DNA of 64,000 bases from positions 372,001 through 436,000 of the forward strand of contig NZ_CAMDRE010000002.1 of NCBI RefSeq assembly GCF_945906775.1, written 5' to 3'. The notes beneath the pieces are model-generated. The model was not told where the DNA came from, searched no databases, and was given only the letters and a program-made list of their open reading frames with translations. Made by a program: the position numbers and the translations under genes. The stretch comes from Citrobacter sp. Marseille-Q6884. GTDB taxonomy: Bacteria; Pseudomonadota; Gammaproteobacteria; Enterobacterales; Enterobacteriaceae. Of this stretch, positions 34,542-43,401 are shown in pieces (position 1 is the stretch's first letter; every line of letters starts with the position of its first letter).

Positions 34542-35087
34542 ATGGTGGAACAGCGTCGTTTGGCAAGTACGGAATGGGTGGATATTGTGAATGAAGACAA
34601 CGAAGTCATTGCACAATCCAGCCGGGAACAAATGCGGGCGCAATGCTTACGTCACCGTGCAACGTACATCGTTGTGCATGATGGCATGGGAAAAATTCTG
34701 GTTCAGCGTCGCACAGAGACAAAAGATTTTCTACCTGGAATGCTGGATGCCACTGCTGGCGGCGTCGTTCAGGCAGATGAGCATCTTCTGGACTCTGCTC
34801 GTCGTGAAGCAGAAGAGGAACTGGGCATTGCGGGTGTACCGTTTGCCGAGCACGGGCAGTTTTATTTTGAAGATAAAAACTGTCGTGTGTGGGGGGCGCT
34901 CTTTAGCTGTGTTTCCCACGGACCGTTTGCGCTCCAGGAAGAAGAAATCAGCGAAGTTTGCTGGCTGACGCCGGAAGAAATCACCGCGCGCTGTGACGAA
35001 TTCACGCCGGATTCACTGAAAGCGCTGGCGCTGTGGATGACCCGTAACGCGAAGAATGAAACCGCCGCGGCGGAAGAAACAGACTAA
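34542..35087 (+). CDS. yfcD: Nudix hydrolase YfcD
   Basis: This 181-residue protein has the complete Nudix box GGVVQADEHLLDSARREAEEELGI split over about 74-97, with the REAEEEL core. It is of the IPP isomerase-like Nudix group. It hydrolyses an unknown nucleoside diphosphate-linked compound. It ends at a bidirectional terminator facing pta. Confidence 0.94.
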   Translation: MVEQRRLASTEWVDIVNEDNEVIAQSSREQMRAQCLRHRATYIVVHDGMGKILVQRRTETKDFLPGMLDATAGGVVQADEHLLDSARREAEEELGIAGVPFAEHGQFYFEDKNCRVWGALFSCVSHGPFALQEEEISEVCWLTPEEITARCDEFTPDSLKALALWMTRNAKNETAAAEETD

Positions 35088-35103
35088 TACTGTTTTGCAC
35101 AGT

Positions 35104-35132
35104 AAAAAGGCAGCCTGATGGCTGCCTTTTTT
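35104..35132. terminator. Bidirectional terminator between yfcD and pta
   Basis: AAAAA-GGCAGCC (35104-35115), loop TGAT and GGCTGCC-TTTTTT (35120-35132) form it. A and T tracts on either side serve both strands of this convergent pair. Confidence 0.9.
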
Positions 35133-35173
35133 GTCTCATTACCGGATAACCTGTTCGATTATCCGGCGAGATA

Positions 35174-37318
35174 TTACTGCTGCTGCTGAGAAGACTGGAT
35201 CGCAGTCAGAGCGATGGTGTAGACGATATCATCTACCAGCGCACCACGAGACAGATCGTTCACCGGCTTGCGCATACCCTGCAGCATCGGCCCGATGGAG
35301 ATCAGGTCGGCTGAACGCTGTACCGCTTTGTAGGTGGTGTTACCGGTGTTCAGATCCGGGAAGATGAACACGGTAGCGCGACCTGCAACCGGAGAGTTCG
35401 GCGCTTTGGATTTCGCAACGTCAGCCATCACAGCGGCGTCGTACTGCAGCGGGCCGTCAATCATCAGGTCAGGACGTTTTTCCTGCGCCAGACGTGTCGC
35501 TTCGCGAACTTTCTCTACATCGCTACCCGCACCAGAGGTACCGGTGGAGTAGGAGAGCATTGCTACGCGCGGTTCGATACCGAAGGCAATCGCGGATTCA
35601 GCAGACTGGATGGCGATTTCGGCCAGCTGTTCTGCAGTCGGATCCGGGTTGATCGCGCAGTCGCCGTAAACATAAACCTGATCCGGCAGCAGCATGAAGA
35701 ACACGGAAGACACCAGGGAGCTACCCGGTGCAGTTTTGATCAGCTGCAGCGGCGGACGAATGGTGTTCGCGGTGGTGTGAACGGCACCGGATACCAGACC
35801 GTCAACGTCGTCCTGTTCCAGCATCAGAGTACCGAGAACCACGTTGTCTTCCAGCTGTTCGCGGGCAACGGTTTCGGTCATCCCTTTGTTTTTACGCAGT
35901 TCGACCAGGCGAGCAACGTAGCTTTCGCGAACCACATCCGGGTCAACGATTTCTACGCCTGCACCCAGCTCAACGCCCTGAGATGCGGCAACGCGAGTGA
36001 TCTCATCCGGGTTCCCCAACAGTACGCAAGTCGCGATACCACGTTCAGCACAGATGGCTGCCGCTTTAACGGTACGTGGTTCGTCGCCTTCCGGCAGAAC
36101 AACACGTTTACCGGCTTTACGCGCCAGTTCAGTCAGCTGATAACGGAATGCTGGCGGAGACAGACGACGGCTACGCTCAGAGGTCGCCGTCAGAGATTCG
36201 ATCCAGTCAGCGTTGATGTAGTTCGCAACGTATTCCTGAACTTTTTCGATACGCTCGTGATCGTCAACCGGAACTTCCAGGTTGAAGCTCTGCAGGCTCA
36301 GGGAGGTCTGCCAGGTGTTGGTGTTTACCATGAATACCGGCAGACCGGTTTCGAATGCACGTTCGCACAGTTTAGTGATGCGCGCGTCCATTTCGTAACC
36401 GCCAGTCAGCAGCAGGGCACCGATTTCCACGCCGTTCATTGCTGCCAGGCATGCTGCAACCAGTACGTCCGGACGGTCAGCGGAAGTGACCAGCAGAGAA
36501 CCTGCACGGAAGTGTTCCAGCATATGCGGAATGCTGCGTGCGCAGAAAGTCACAGACTTAACGCGACGGGTATTGATATCGCCTTCGTTAACGATGGTGG
36601 CGTTCAGGTGACGCGCCATATCGATTGCACGTGTTGCGATCAGATCAAAGCTCCATGGCACCGCGCCGAGAACAGGCAGTGGGCTGGATTCTTGCAGTTT
36701 TGCCGGATCAACTTTGATCACTTTCGCTCTGGAGGAGTCGTCGAAAATCTCGGACAGATCCGGGCGAGTACGGCCCTGCTCATCAACCGGTGCGTTCAGT
36801 TTGTTAACGATAACGCCGGTGATGTTGGTGTTTTTGGCGCCGCCGAAGCTGCTACGAGTCAGTTCAATACGCTCGTTCAGCTGTTCCGGGGTGTCAGTAC
36901 CCTGAGACATAACGAAGACGATTTCTGCGTTCAGCGTTTTCGCGATCTCAAAGTTCAGGGACTGAGCGAACTGATGCTTACGGGTTGGAACCAGGCCTTC
37001 AACCAGCACCACTTCAGCGTCTTTGGTGTTCGCGTGATAGTTCGCGATGATCTCTTCCATCAGCACATCTTTCTGATTGCTGGAAAGCAGAGATTCAACG
37101 TGGCTCATCTTCAGCGGCTCAGCAGCCGGCAGAGAAGAGTTAGCACGTACGATAGCGGTAGTCTGGTCTGGCGCATCGCCACCGGCGCGCGGTTGAGCGA
37201 TTGGCTTAAAGACGCTCAGACGAACGCCTTTGCGTTCCATAGCGCGGATCACGCCGAGGCTGACGCTGGTCAGGCCGACGCTGGTTCCGGTAGGGATCAG
37301 CATAATAATACGGGACAC
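35174..37318 (-). CDS. pta: Phosphate acetyltransferase
   Basis: This 714-residue protein is the long enterobacterial type. An N-terminal P-loop-like domain (SRIIMLIPTGTSVGLTSV) and a DRTGG domain bind regulators such as NADH and pyruvate. A C-terminal PTA_PTB catalytic domain (about 390-714) includes GAVHTTANTIRPPLQ and SYSTGTSGAG. It converts acetyl-CoA and phosphate to acetyl phosphate. It lies downstream of ackA on the same strand, with an ERIC repeat in the enlarged gap. Confidence 0.98.
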   Translation of the reverse strand: MSRIIMLIPTGTSVGLTSVSLGVIRAMERKGVRLSVFKPIAQPRAGGDAPDQTTAIVRANSSLPAAEPLKMSHVESLLSSNQKDVLMEEIIANYHANTKDAEVVLVEGLVPTRKHQFAQSLNFEIAKTLNAEIVFVMSQGTDTPEQLNERIELTRSSFGGAKNTNITGVIVNKLNAPVDEQGRTRPDLSEIFDDSSRAKVIKVDPAKLQESSPLPVLGAVPWSFDLIATRAIDMARHLNATIVNEGDINTRRVKSVTFCARSIPHMLEHFRAGSLLVTSADRPDVLVAACLAAMNGVEIGALLLTGGYEMDARITKLCERAFETGLPVFMVNTNTWQTSLSLQSFNLEVPVDDHERIEKVQEYVANYINADWIESLTATSERSRRLSPPAFRYQLTELARKAGKRVVLPEGDEPRTVKAAAICAERGIATCVLLGNPDEITRVAASQGVELGAGVEIVDPDVVRESYVARLVELRKNKGMTETVAREQLEDNVVLGTLMLEQDDVDGLVSGAVHTTANTIRPPLQLIKTAPGSSLVSSVFFMLLPDQVYVYGDCAINPDPTAEQLAEIAIQSAESAIAFGIEPRVAMLSYSTGTSGAGSDVEKVREATRLAQEKRPDLMIDGPLQYDAAVMADVAKSKAPNSPVAGRATVFIFPDLNTGNTTYKAVQRSADLISIGPMLQGMRKPVNDLSRGALVDDIVYTIALTAIQSSQQQQ

Positions 37319-37380
37319 GGTTTATCCTCTTTCGTTACCGCCCGTTTCAGGCGGGTTACAAAACGGCACCACCAGCTCCC

Positions 37381-37500
37381 GTCATACTTCAAGTTGCATG
37401 TGCGTTGGCTTTCTTCGCTCACCCCAGTCACGTACTGGTGTACGCTCCTGGGGATTCGCTACGTCGCCGCCTTCCTGCAACTCGAATTATTTAGGGTGTA
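37381..37500 (-). repeat. ERIC repeat inserted between ackA and pta
   Basis: The element has the full ERIC core in minus orientation (GCTCCTGGGGATTCGC; on the other side GCTCACCCCAGTCACG). Its ends are GTCATACTTCAAGTTGC and GCAACTCGAATTATTTAGGG. About 120 bp long, it accounts for most of the 197-bp ackA-pta gap. Confidence 0.93.
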
Positions 37501-37515
37501 GCTGGCGGTGTGAAA

Positions 37516-38718
37516 TCAGGCAGTCAGACGGCTCGCGTCTTGCGCGATAACCAGTTCTTCGTTGGTTGGGATAACCACCGCAGGACGGGTACCTTCTTTG
37601 TTGATGAAGCCAGATTTGCCGAAACGAGCGGCCAGGTTACGTTCGTGATCAACTTCAAAGCCCAGAACGCCCAGTTTGCCCAGAGACAGTTCACGCACCA
37701 TCGCTGCGTTTTCGCCGATACCGCCGGTGAAGACAACAGCATCCAGACGACCATCCATCAGCGCGGTGTAAGAACCGATGTATTTCGCCAGACGGTGGCA
37801 GTAAACGTCCATTGCACGTTTAGCGTCTTCTTTGGTGGTGTAGTTATCTTCAACATAACGGCAGTCGCTGGTGACTTCGGTCAGACCCAGCAGGCCAGAC
37901 TCTTTGGTCAGCATTTTGTTGATCTGGTCAACGCTCATGCCCAGGGTGTCGTGCAGGTGGAAGATGATCGCCGGGTCGATGTCACCGGAACGTGTACCCA
38001 TCACCAGACCTTCCAGCGGGGTCAGACCCATGGAGGTATCAACACATTTACCGTTACGGATAGCAGAAACAGAACCGCCGTTGCCCAGGTGGCAAGTGAT
38101 GATGTTCAGTTCATCAACCGGTTTGTTCAGCATTTTTGCCGCTTCCTGAGTCACGAAGAAGTGGCTGGTACCGTGTGCGCCGTAACGACGAACGCCGTGC
38201 TCTTTGTACAGGCTGTACGGCAGAGCGTAGAGGTAAGATTCTTCCGGCATAGTCTGATGGAACGCAGTGTCAAATACAGCCACGTTTTTGTCTTTCAGAT
38301 TAGGGAAGGATTTCAGTGCTTCTGCAATACCGATCAGGTGAGCCGGGTTATGCAGCGGAGCGAAAGAAGCAGAATCTTTGATGCCCTGGATAACGGAATC
38401 GTCGATCACTACGGAGCTGGTATACTTCTCGCCGCCGTGTACGATACGGTGACCAATTGCTGTCAATTGCGCAGACAATTCTGGTTTTTGTGCCAGAATA
38501 GTGTTAACGATAAAGTTCAGCGCTTCACTGTGAGCGGCGCCTGCACCTAAAGCCGCTTCTTGTTTACCGCCGTCCATTTTCCACTTGATACGTGCTTCTG
38601 GGAGATGGAAACATTCGGCTAAACCAGAAAGGTATTCTTCACCGTTTACTGCATCGATGATGGCAAATTTCAGTGAGGAGCTACCGCAGTTCAGAACCAG
38701 TACTAACTTACTCGACAT
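37516..38718 (-). CDS. ackA: Acetate kinase
   Basis: This 400-residue protein is full length. It begins VLVLNCGSSSLKFAIID (phosphate 1 motif). Acetokinase motifs HRIVHGGEKYT, FDTAFHQTMP, THLGNGGS-type CHLGNGGSVSA and FTGGIGENAA are present. It interconverts acetyl phosphate plus ADP with acetate plus ATP. It is co-directional with pta. The upstream 338-bp gap carries its promoter and two palindromes. Confidence 0.98.
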   Translation of the reverse strand: MSSKLVLVLNCGSSSLKFAIIDAVNGEEYLSGLAECFHLPEARIKWKMDGGKQEAALGAGAAHSEALNFIVNTILAQKPELSAQLTAIGHRIVHGGEKYTSSVVIDDSVIQGIKDSASFAPLHNPAHLIGIAEALKSFPNLKDKNVAVFDTAFHQTMPEESYLYALPYSLYKEHGVRRYGAHGTSHFFVTQEAAKMLNKPVDELNIITCHLGNGGSVSAIRNGKCVDTSMGLTPLEGLVMGTRSGDIDPAIIFHLHDTLGMSVDQINKMLTKESGLLGLTEVTSDCRYVEDNYTTKEDAKRAMDVYCHRLAKYIGSYTALMDGRLDAVVFTGGIGENAAMVRELSLGKLGVLGFEVDHERNLAARFGKSGFINKEGTRPAVVIPTNEELVIAQDASRLTA

Positions 38719-39056
38719 GGAAGTACCTATTTATGATACGTGGCTAAAAAAACGTCAGGAGCCATAGAGCGTAGCGCATGATGACACCGACGTTTATGAT
38801 TAACATCATGCGCCATTCTTTTTTTGGGCACGATGGAATAAATACCTTTGAGTCTATGTCATTTTGCGTATTTTTCAGCCAATGGCATACTGTATGCCAA
38901 TTTGACGACTCAATGATTTTGGACTAAAGGCCTTACAGGCCGACACAGGATACCTGATTGTGGGTATCGAAGACAAAATGTTTTGAACGATGTCCCGTGT
39001 AGTTGTTGTTTTGCACAAATTTTTTAATTTTTATATGTGAAGTTGAGGTAACCGCC
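38719..39056. other. Intergenic region ackA-yfbV with two inverted repeats
   Basis: This 338-bp divergent gap has no gene. GCGCATGATG (38774-38783) and CATCATGCGC (38804-38813) form 10-bp arms followed on the plus strand by a T-rich tract. TGGCATAC-T-GTATGCCA (38883-38899) is a perfect 8+8 palindrome of operator type. Promoters for ackA (minus) and yfbV (plus) should be here. I did not assign them. Confidence 0.6.
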
Positions 39057-39512
39057 ATGTCCACACCGGATAATCGCTCCGTAAATTTTTTTAGTTTGTT
39101 TCGCCGGGGGCAGCATTATGCAAAGACGTGGCCGATGGAAAAGCGCTTAGCGCCCGTTTTTGTTGAGAATCGCGTGATTCGTATGACGCGTTACGCGACG
39201 CGTTTCATGCCGCCTATCGCCGTATTCACCTTATGCTGGCAAATTGCATTGGGCGGTCAGTTGGGACCGGCCGTGGCCACGGCGTTGTTCGCGCTGAGTT
39301 TGCCAATGCAGGGCATGTGGTGGCTGGGTAAGCGCTCGGTTACGCCGTTGCCGCCTTCGATTCTCAATTGGTTTTATGAAGTTCGGGGTAAATTACAAGA
39401 GGCCGGGCAGGCGCTGGCACCCGTTGAAGGGAAGCCTGATTACCAGGCGTTAGCTGACACGCTTAAGCGCGCCTTCAAACAACTGGATAAAACTTTCCTC
39501 GATGATTTGTAA
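39057..39512 (+). CDS. yfbV: UPF0208 membrane protein YfbV
   Basis: This is a 151-residue protein when started at the ATG at 39057, which has a clear GAGGT ribosome site. The upstream in-frame ATG at 39003 lacks one. It has two membrane helices (about 45-90) with cytoplasmic ends. The E. coli protein has been linked to insulation of the Ter macrodomain. Its molecular action is unknown. Confidence 0.93.
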   Translation: MSTPDNRSVNFFSLFRRGQHYAKTWPMEKRLAPVFVENRVIRMTRYATRFMPPIAVFTLCWQIALGGQLGPAVATALFALSLPMQGMWWLGKRSVTPLPPSILNWFYEVRGKLQEAGQALAPVEGKPDYQALADTLKRAFKQLDKTFLDDL

Positions 39513-39533
39513 TTGATCCCTGATTACGCATAT

Positions 39534-39564
39534 AAAAGAAGGCACAAGATGCCTTCTTTTTTTT
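39534..39564 (+). terminator. Intrinsic terminator of yfbV
   Basis: AGAAGGCA (39537-39544) pairs with TGCCTTCT (39550-39557) and is followed by seven T. Confidence 0.9.
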
Positions 39565-39595
39565 CATCTCAGTAGTAGTGATACAGGAGTCCCAA

Positions 39596-40090
39596 ATGGA
39601 AATGACCAACGCTCAACGTCTTATTTTGTCTAACCAGTACAAAATGATGACTATGCTCGACCCTGGCAACGCCGAGCGTTATCGTCGCTTGCAGACGATT
39701 ATTGAACGCGGTTACGGCTTGCAGATGCGCGAGCTTGATCGTGAGTTTGGTGAATTAACGGAAGAAACCTGCCGTACGATTATCGATATTATGGAGATGT
39801 ATCACGCATTACATGTGTCCTGGACTAACCTTAAAGATGCGCAAACCATTGATGAGCGCCGCGTGACGTTTCTGGGCTTTGATGCCGCAACAGAAGCCCG
39901 TTTCCTCGGGTACGTCCGTTTTATGGTGAACGTGGAAGGTCGCTATACCCATTTTGATGCCGGCACGCATGGCTTTAATGCCCAAACGCCGATGTGGGAA
40001 AAGTATCAGCGTATGCTGAACGTCTGGCATTCCTGCCCGCGTCAGTATCATCTGAGCTCAAATGAAATTAACCAAATCATTAATGCCTGA
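39596..40090 (+). CDS. yfbU: UPF0304 protein YfbU
   Basis: This is a 164-residue protein when started at the ATG at 39596 (MEMTNAQRLILSNQYKMM), behind CAGGAG. It is soluble and mostly helical. The YfbU family has no settled function. Its E. coli member has been tied to cell death phenotypes. It lies 10 bp before the start chosen for the next gene. Confidence 0.93.
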   Translation: MEMTNAQRLILSNQYKMMTMLDPGNAERYRRLQTIIERGYGLQMRELDREFGELTEETCRTIIDIMEMYHALHVSWTNLKDAQTIDERRVTFLGFDAATEARFLGYVRFMVNVEGRYTHFDAGTHGFNAQTPMWEKYQRMLNVWHSCPRQYHLSSNEINQIINA

Positions 40091-40100
40091 GGGGGCGAGC

Positions 40101-40760
40101 GTGCAGTGCAAAGGCTTTCTGTTTGATCTGGACGGAACACTGGTTGATTCCCTTCCAGCAGTAGAACGAGCATGGTGTAACTGGGCCGACCGCTTTGGCC
40201 TTGATCACGATGAAGTGCTGGGCTTTATTCATGGCAAGCAGGCGATTACGTCCCTGCGACACTTTATGGTGGGTAAGTCTGAAGCGGAGATCGCCGCAGA
40301 GTTTACGCGTCTGGAGCAAATAGAAGCGACTGAAACTGCCGGGATCACCGCGCTGCCTGGCGCGATTGAATTACTGAATCACCTGAATAAAACGGGGATT
40401 CCCTGGGCGATTGTGACTTCAGGTTCAATGCCGGTGGCGCGGGCGCGTCATCGTGTTGCGGGCCTTCCTGCGCCAGAGGTGTTTGTCACTGCCGAACGCG
40501 TGAAAAGAGGTAAGCCAGAACCCGATGCGTACCTGCTAGGCGCTCAGCTGCTTGGTTTGACGCCACAAGAGTGTGCCGTGGTCGAGGATGCGCCAGCAGG
40601 CGTGCTTTCCGGGCTTGCGGCAGGGTGTCATGTTATTGCGGTTAACGCCCCGGAGGAGACTCCGCGTCTGGATGAGGTAGACTTTGCATTGACCAGTCTG
40701 GAACAGATTTCTGTGACCAAACAACCCAACGGAAATGTGGTCGTGACAAGAAATACCTGA
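40101..40760 (+). CDS. hxpA: HAD-family sugar phosphatase (YfbT/HxpA)
   Basis: This is a 219-residue protein from the GTG at 40101, which follows GAGGGGG. An ATG at 40083 overlapping yfbU is possible. HAD motif I is FDLDGTLVDS (D9 and D11), motif II is VTSGS, motif III is around KRGKPEPDAY and motif IV is VVEDAPAG. It dephosphorylates hexose phosphates such as sugar-6-phosphates in vitro. It is followed by a terminator. Confidence 0.94.
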   Translation: MQCKGFLFDLDGTLVDSLPAVERAWCNWADRFGLDHDEVLGFIHGKQAITSLRHFMVGKSEAEIAAEFTRLEQIEATETAGITALPGAIELLNHLNKTGIPWAIVTSGSMPVARARHRVAGLPAPEVFVTAERVKRGKPEPDAYLLGAQLLGLTPQECAVVEDAPAGVLSGLAAGCHVIAVNAPEETPRLDEVDFALTSLEQISVTKQPNGNVVVTRNT

Positions 40761-40769
40761 TTATGATTT

Positions 40770-40794
40770 AGCCCCAGATTGTTGGGGCTTTTTT
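40770..40794 (+). terminator. Intrinsic terminator between hxpA and yfbS
   Basis: AGCCCCA (40770-40776) and TGGGGCT (40783-40789) are followed by five T. Confidence 0.88.
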
Positions 40795-40837
40795 ATGGCA
40801 GAATCAGTCCATCCCCCTCATTTTACAAGGATAAGTT

Positions 40838-42670
40838 GTGAACGGTGAATTGATATGGGTTCTCTCATTGCTGGCGATTGCCGTCGTCTTGTTTGCAACT
40901 GGCAGAGTGCGTATGGATGCCGTCGCTCTGCTGGTCATTATTGCCTTTGTTCTGAGTGGAACATTGAGCATTTCAGAGGCCTTTTCCGGGTTCAGCGATC
41001 CTAACGTTATTTTGATAGCGGCGTTATTTATCATTGGCGATGGCCTGGTACGAACCGGTGTTGCGACGGTGATGGGGGCCTGGCTGGTGAAGGTGGCAGG
41101 CAGTAGCGAAGTAAAAATGCTGGTGTTGCTGATGATAACCGTCGCCGGACTTGGCGCGTTTATGAGTTCGACAGGCGTTGTCGCCATCTTTATACCGGTT
41201 GTCCTTAGCGTTTCCATGCGCATGCAAATATCCCCCTCACGTCTGATGATGCCGCTCAGTTTTGCCGGGCTAATCAGCGGCATGATGACGCTGGTGGCTA
41301 CGCCGCCAAACCTGGTCGTCAATAGTGAGTTACTGCGCGAAGGGCTTAACGGTTTCAGCTTTTTTAGCGTCACGCCGTTGGGTCTGGTGGTGCTCGTGTT
41401 TGGCATCATTTATATGTTGCTGATGCGCTTTATGCTGAAAGGCGACGATTCCGGCCAGCAGGGCGATGGCTGGAAACGCCGGACCTTTCGTGACCTTATC
41501 AAAGAGTATCGCCTGACGGGGCGCGCCCGCCGCCTGGCAATTCGCCCGGGGTCGCCGATGATTGGCCAGCGTCTTGACGATCTTAAACTCCGCGAACGCT
41601 ACGGCGCGAACGTGATTGGTGTCGAGCGCTGGCGGCGTTTTCGCCGCGTCATTGTGGATGTTAACGGGGTTTCAGAGTTTCGAGCCCGCGACGTTTTGTT
41701 GATCGATATGTCCGCCGCCGATGTGGATTTGCGTGAATTTTGTAGCGAACAACTGCTGGAACCCATGGTGCTCCGCGGTGAATATTTTTCTGAGCAGGCA
41801 CTCGACGTTGGGATGGCCGAGATTTCACTGATCCCTGAATCGGAGTTGATTGGTAAAACGGTGCGGGAAATCGCATTTCGTACGCGCTATGGGCTGAATG
41901 TCGTTGGCGTGAAGCGAGATGGAACGGCGATGAGCGGGGTGGTGGTGGATGAACCACTGCTGATGGGCGACATTATTCTGGTGGTCGGAAACTGGAAACT
42001 CATCACCCTGTTGGGAAAAAAAGGGCGCGACTTTGTGGTTCTGAACATGCCTGTCGAGGTGAGTGAAGCTTCACCTGCACACAGCCAGGCGCCGCATGCA
42101 ATTTTCTGTCTGGTGCTGATGGTCGCCCTGATGCTGACGGATGAAATCCCCAATACGGTTGCTGCGATCATCGCTTGTCTGCTGATGGGTAAATTTCGCT
42201 GTATTGATGCCGAGAGTGCTTATAAAGCGATTCACTGGCCGAGCATTATTTTGATCGTTGGGATGATGCCTTTTGCACTGGCGCTACAAAAGACCGGGGG
42301 TGTGGATCTGGTCGTGAAAGGCTTGATGGATGTCGGTGGGGGTTATGGCCCGTATATGATGTTGGGCTGTCTGTTTGTGCTGTGTGCCACCATCGGACTC
42401 TTTATCTCCAATACGGCGACGGCGGTTCTGATGGCGCCAATTGCGCTGGCGGCGGCAAAGACGATGGGGGTTTCGCCGTATCCTTTCGCGATGGTGATTG
42501 CGATGGCGGCTTCCGCAGCCTTTATGACACCGGTTTCTTCACCCGTAAACACGCTGGTACTGGGGCCGGGCAACTACAGTTTCAGCGACTTCGTGAAAAT
42601 TGGCGTGCCGTTTACGATTATTGTTATGGCAGTATGCGTGGTCATGATCCCGATGCTGTTTCCGTTTTGA
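40838..42670 (+). CDS. yfbS: SLC13/DASS-type transporter with RCK_C domains (YfbS)
   Basis: This 610-residue membrane protein starts at GTG 40838. Membrane helices at the N-terminal third and C-terminal third flank a soluble centre. The centre has two TrkA_C (RCK_C) domains (about 215-300 and 305-390, each with a LxxRYGxNVxGVxR pattern). The transporter motif MTPVSSPVNTLVLGPGNY near the end is typical of the DASS family. It probably carries an anion such as a dicarboxylate or sulfate. The substrate is unknown. Confidence 0.93.
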   Translation: MNGELIWVLSLLAIAVVLFATGRVRMDAVALLVIIAFVLSGTLSISEAFSGFSDPNVILIAALFIIGDGLVRTGVATVMGAWLVKVAGSSEVKMLVLLMITVAGLGAFMSSTGVVAIFIPVVLSVSMRMQISPSRLMMPLSFAGLISGMMTLVATPPNLVVNSELLREGLNGFSFFSVTPLGLVVLVFGIIYMLLMRFMLKGDDSGQQGDGWKRRTFRDLIKEYRLTGRARRLAIRPGSPMIGQRLDDLKLRERYGANVIGVERWRRFRRVIVDVNGVSEFRARDVLLIDMSAADVDLREFCSEQLLEPMVLRGEYFSEQALDVGMAEISLIPESELIGKTVREIAFRTRYGLNVVGVKRDGTAMSGVVVDEPLLMGDIILVVGNWKLITLLGKKGRDFVVLNMPVEVSEASPAHSQAPHAIFCLVLMVALMLTDEIPNTVAAIIACLLMGKFRCIDAESAYKAIHWPSIILIVGMMPFALALQKTGGVDLVVKGLMDVGGGYGPYMMLGCLFVLCATIGLFISNTATAVLMAPIALAAAKTMGVSPYPFAMVIAMAASAAFMTPVSSPVNTLVLGPGNYSFSDFVKIGVPFTIIVMAVCVVMIPMLFPF

Positions 42671-42682
42671 TTTTTAAGTCAA

Positions 42683-42714
42683 TTACCGGATGGCAACAAG
42701 TCGCCATCCGGTAA
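42683..42714. terminator. REP-like palindrome between yfbS and yfbR
   Basis: Perfect 12-bp arms TTACCGGATGGC (42683-42694) and GCCATCCGGTAA (42703-42714) lie between convergent genes. The core is REP-like. It probably ends or protects both transcripts. Confidence 0.75.
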
Positions 42715-42718
42715 AACA

Positions 42719-43318
42719 TCACAAAGGGGAGTCCTGGCTAATCTCATCCAGCGACAAGTGAAAGCTTGGTACGAACACCTCTAAAAAATAGTCCATCTCT
42801 TCACTACGACGTGACTCCAGTGTTTTTTCCAGCCGTGTTTTCGCCAGCAGGAACTCATTATTACCGGCTGACAATTCTTCCAGACACTTCAGATAGGCGC
42901 AAAGCGCATCCGCCTGCTTAACAATCGCTCTCTCTTCATCGCTGCTGGCGTGTTCATCAATGAGCGGAGCAAAAATGTCGCGCAGTTCATCAGGAACCAT
43001 ATCGACCAGTTTCTGCTGGGCAATTTTCTCTATGGCTTTGTATTCCTGGGCAATTTGCGAATTGAAGTATTTAACCGGGGTAGGGAGGTCGCCGGTCAGC
43101 ACTTCGGAGGCATCGTGATACATTGCCAACAGCGCAATCCGTTCGGCATTAACCTGGCCACCAAATTTACGATTCTTGATAGCCGCGAGCGCATGGGCGA
43201 CCATCGCAACCTGCAGGCTATGCTCAGACACGTTTTCGGTACGCACATTGCGCATCAGCGGCCAGCGGTTAATGAGCTTCAGACGGGAGAGGTGGGCAAA
43301 AAAATGGCTCTGCTTCAT
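42719..43318 (-). CDS. yfbR: 5'-deoxynucleotidase YfbR
   Basis: This 199-residue HD-domain phosphohydrolase has the metal ligands in place: H33 (SEHSLQVAM), H68 and D69 (YHDASEVLTGD) and D137. It removes phosphate from deoxyribonucleoside 5'-monophosphates, including dUMP, dAMP and dGMP. It lies 83 bp after alaA on the same strand and may be co-transcribed. Confidence 0.97.
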   Translation of the reverse strand: MKQSHFFAHLSRLKLINRWPLMRNVRTENVSEHSLQVAMVAHALAAIKNRKFGGQVNAERIALLAMYHDASEVLTGDLPTPVKYFNSQIAQEYKAIEKIAQQKLVDMVPDELRDIFAPLIDEHASSDEERAIVKQADALCAYLKCLEELSAGNNEFLLAKTRLEKTLESRRSEEMDYFLEVFVPSFHLSLDEISQDSPL

Positions 43319-43401
43319 AACGACCCTTACTCAGTGACTTCAGTAAAGGTATTTTGCGCAGAGAGTGCTACCGGATGCAAACCCAGTAGCACTTTGCGTG
43401 G

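Noticed and set aside
35777..37501. 574-codon plus-strand ORF opposite pta
   Set aside because: It is antisense to a well conserved gene, runs through the ERIC repeat and has no recognisable domain. It reflects the codon bias of pta.
37510..38550. 346-codon plus-strand ORF opposite ackA
   Set aside because: It is antisense to ackA with low-complexity content and no ribosome site.
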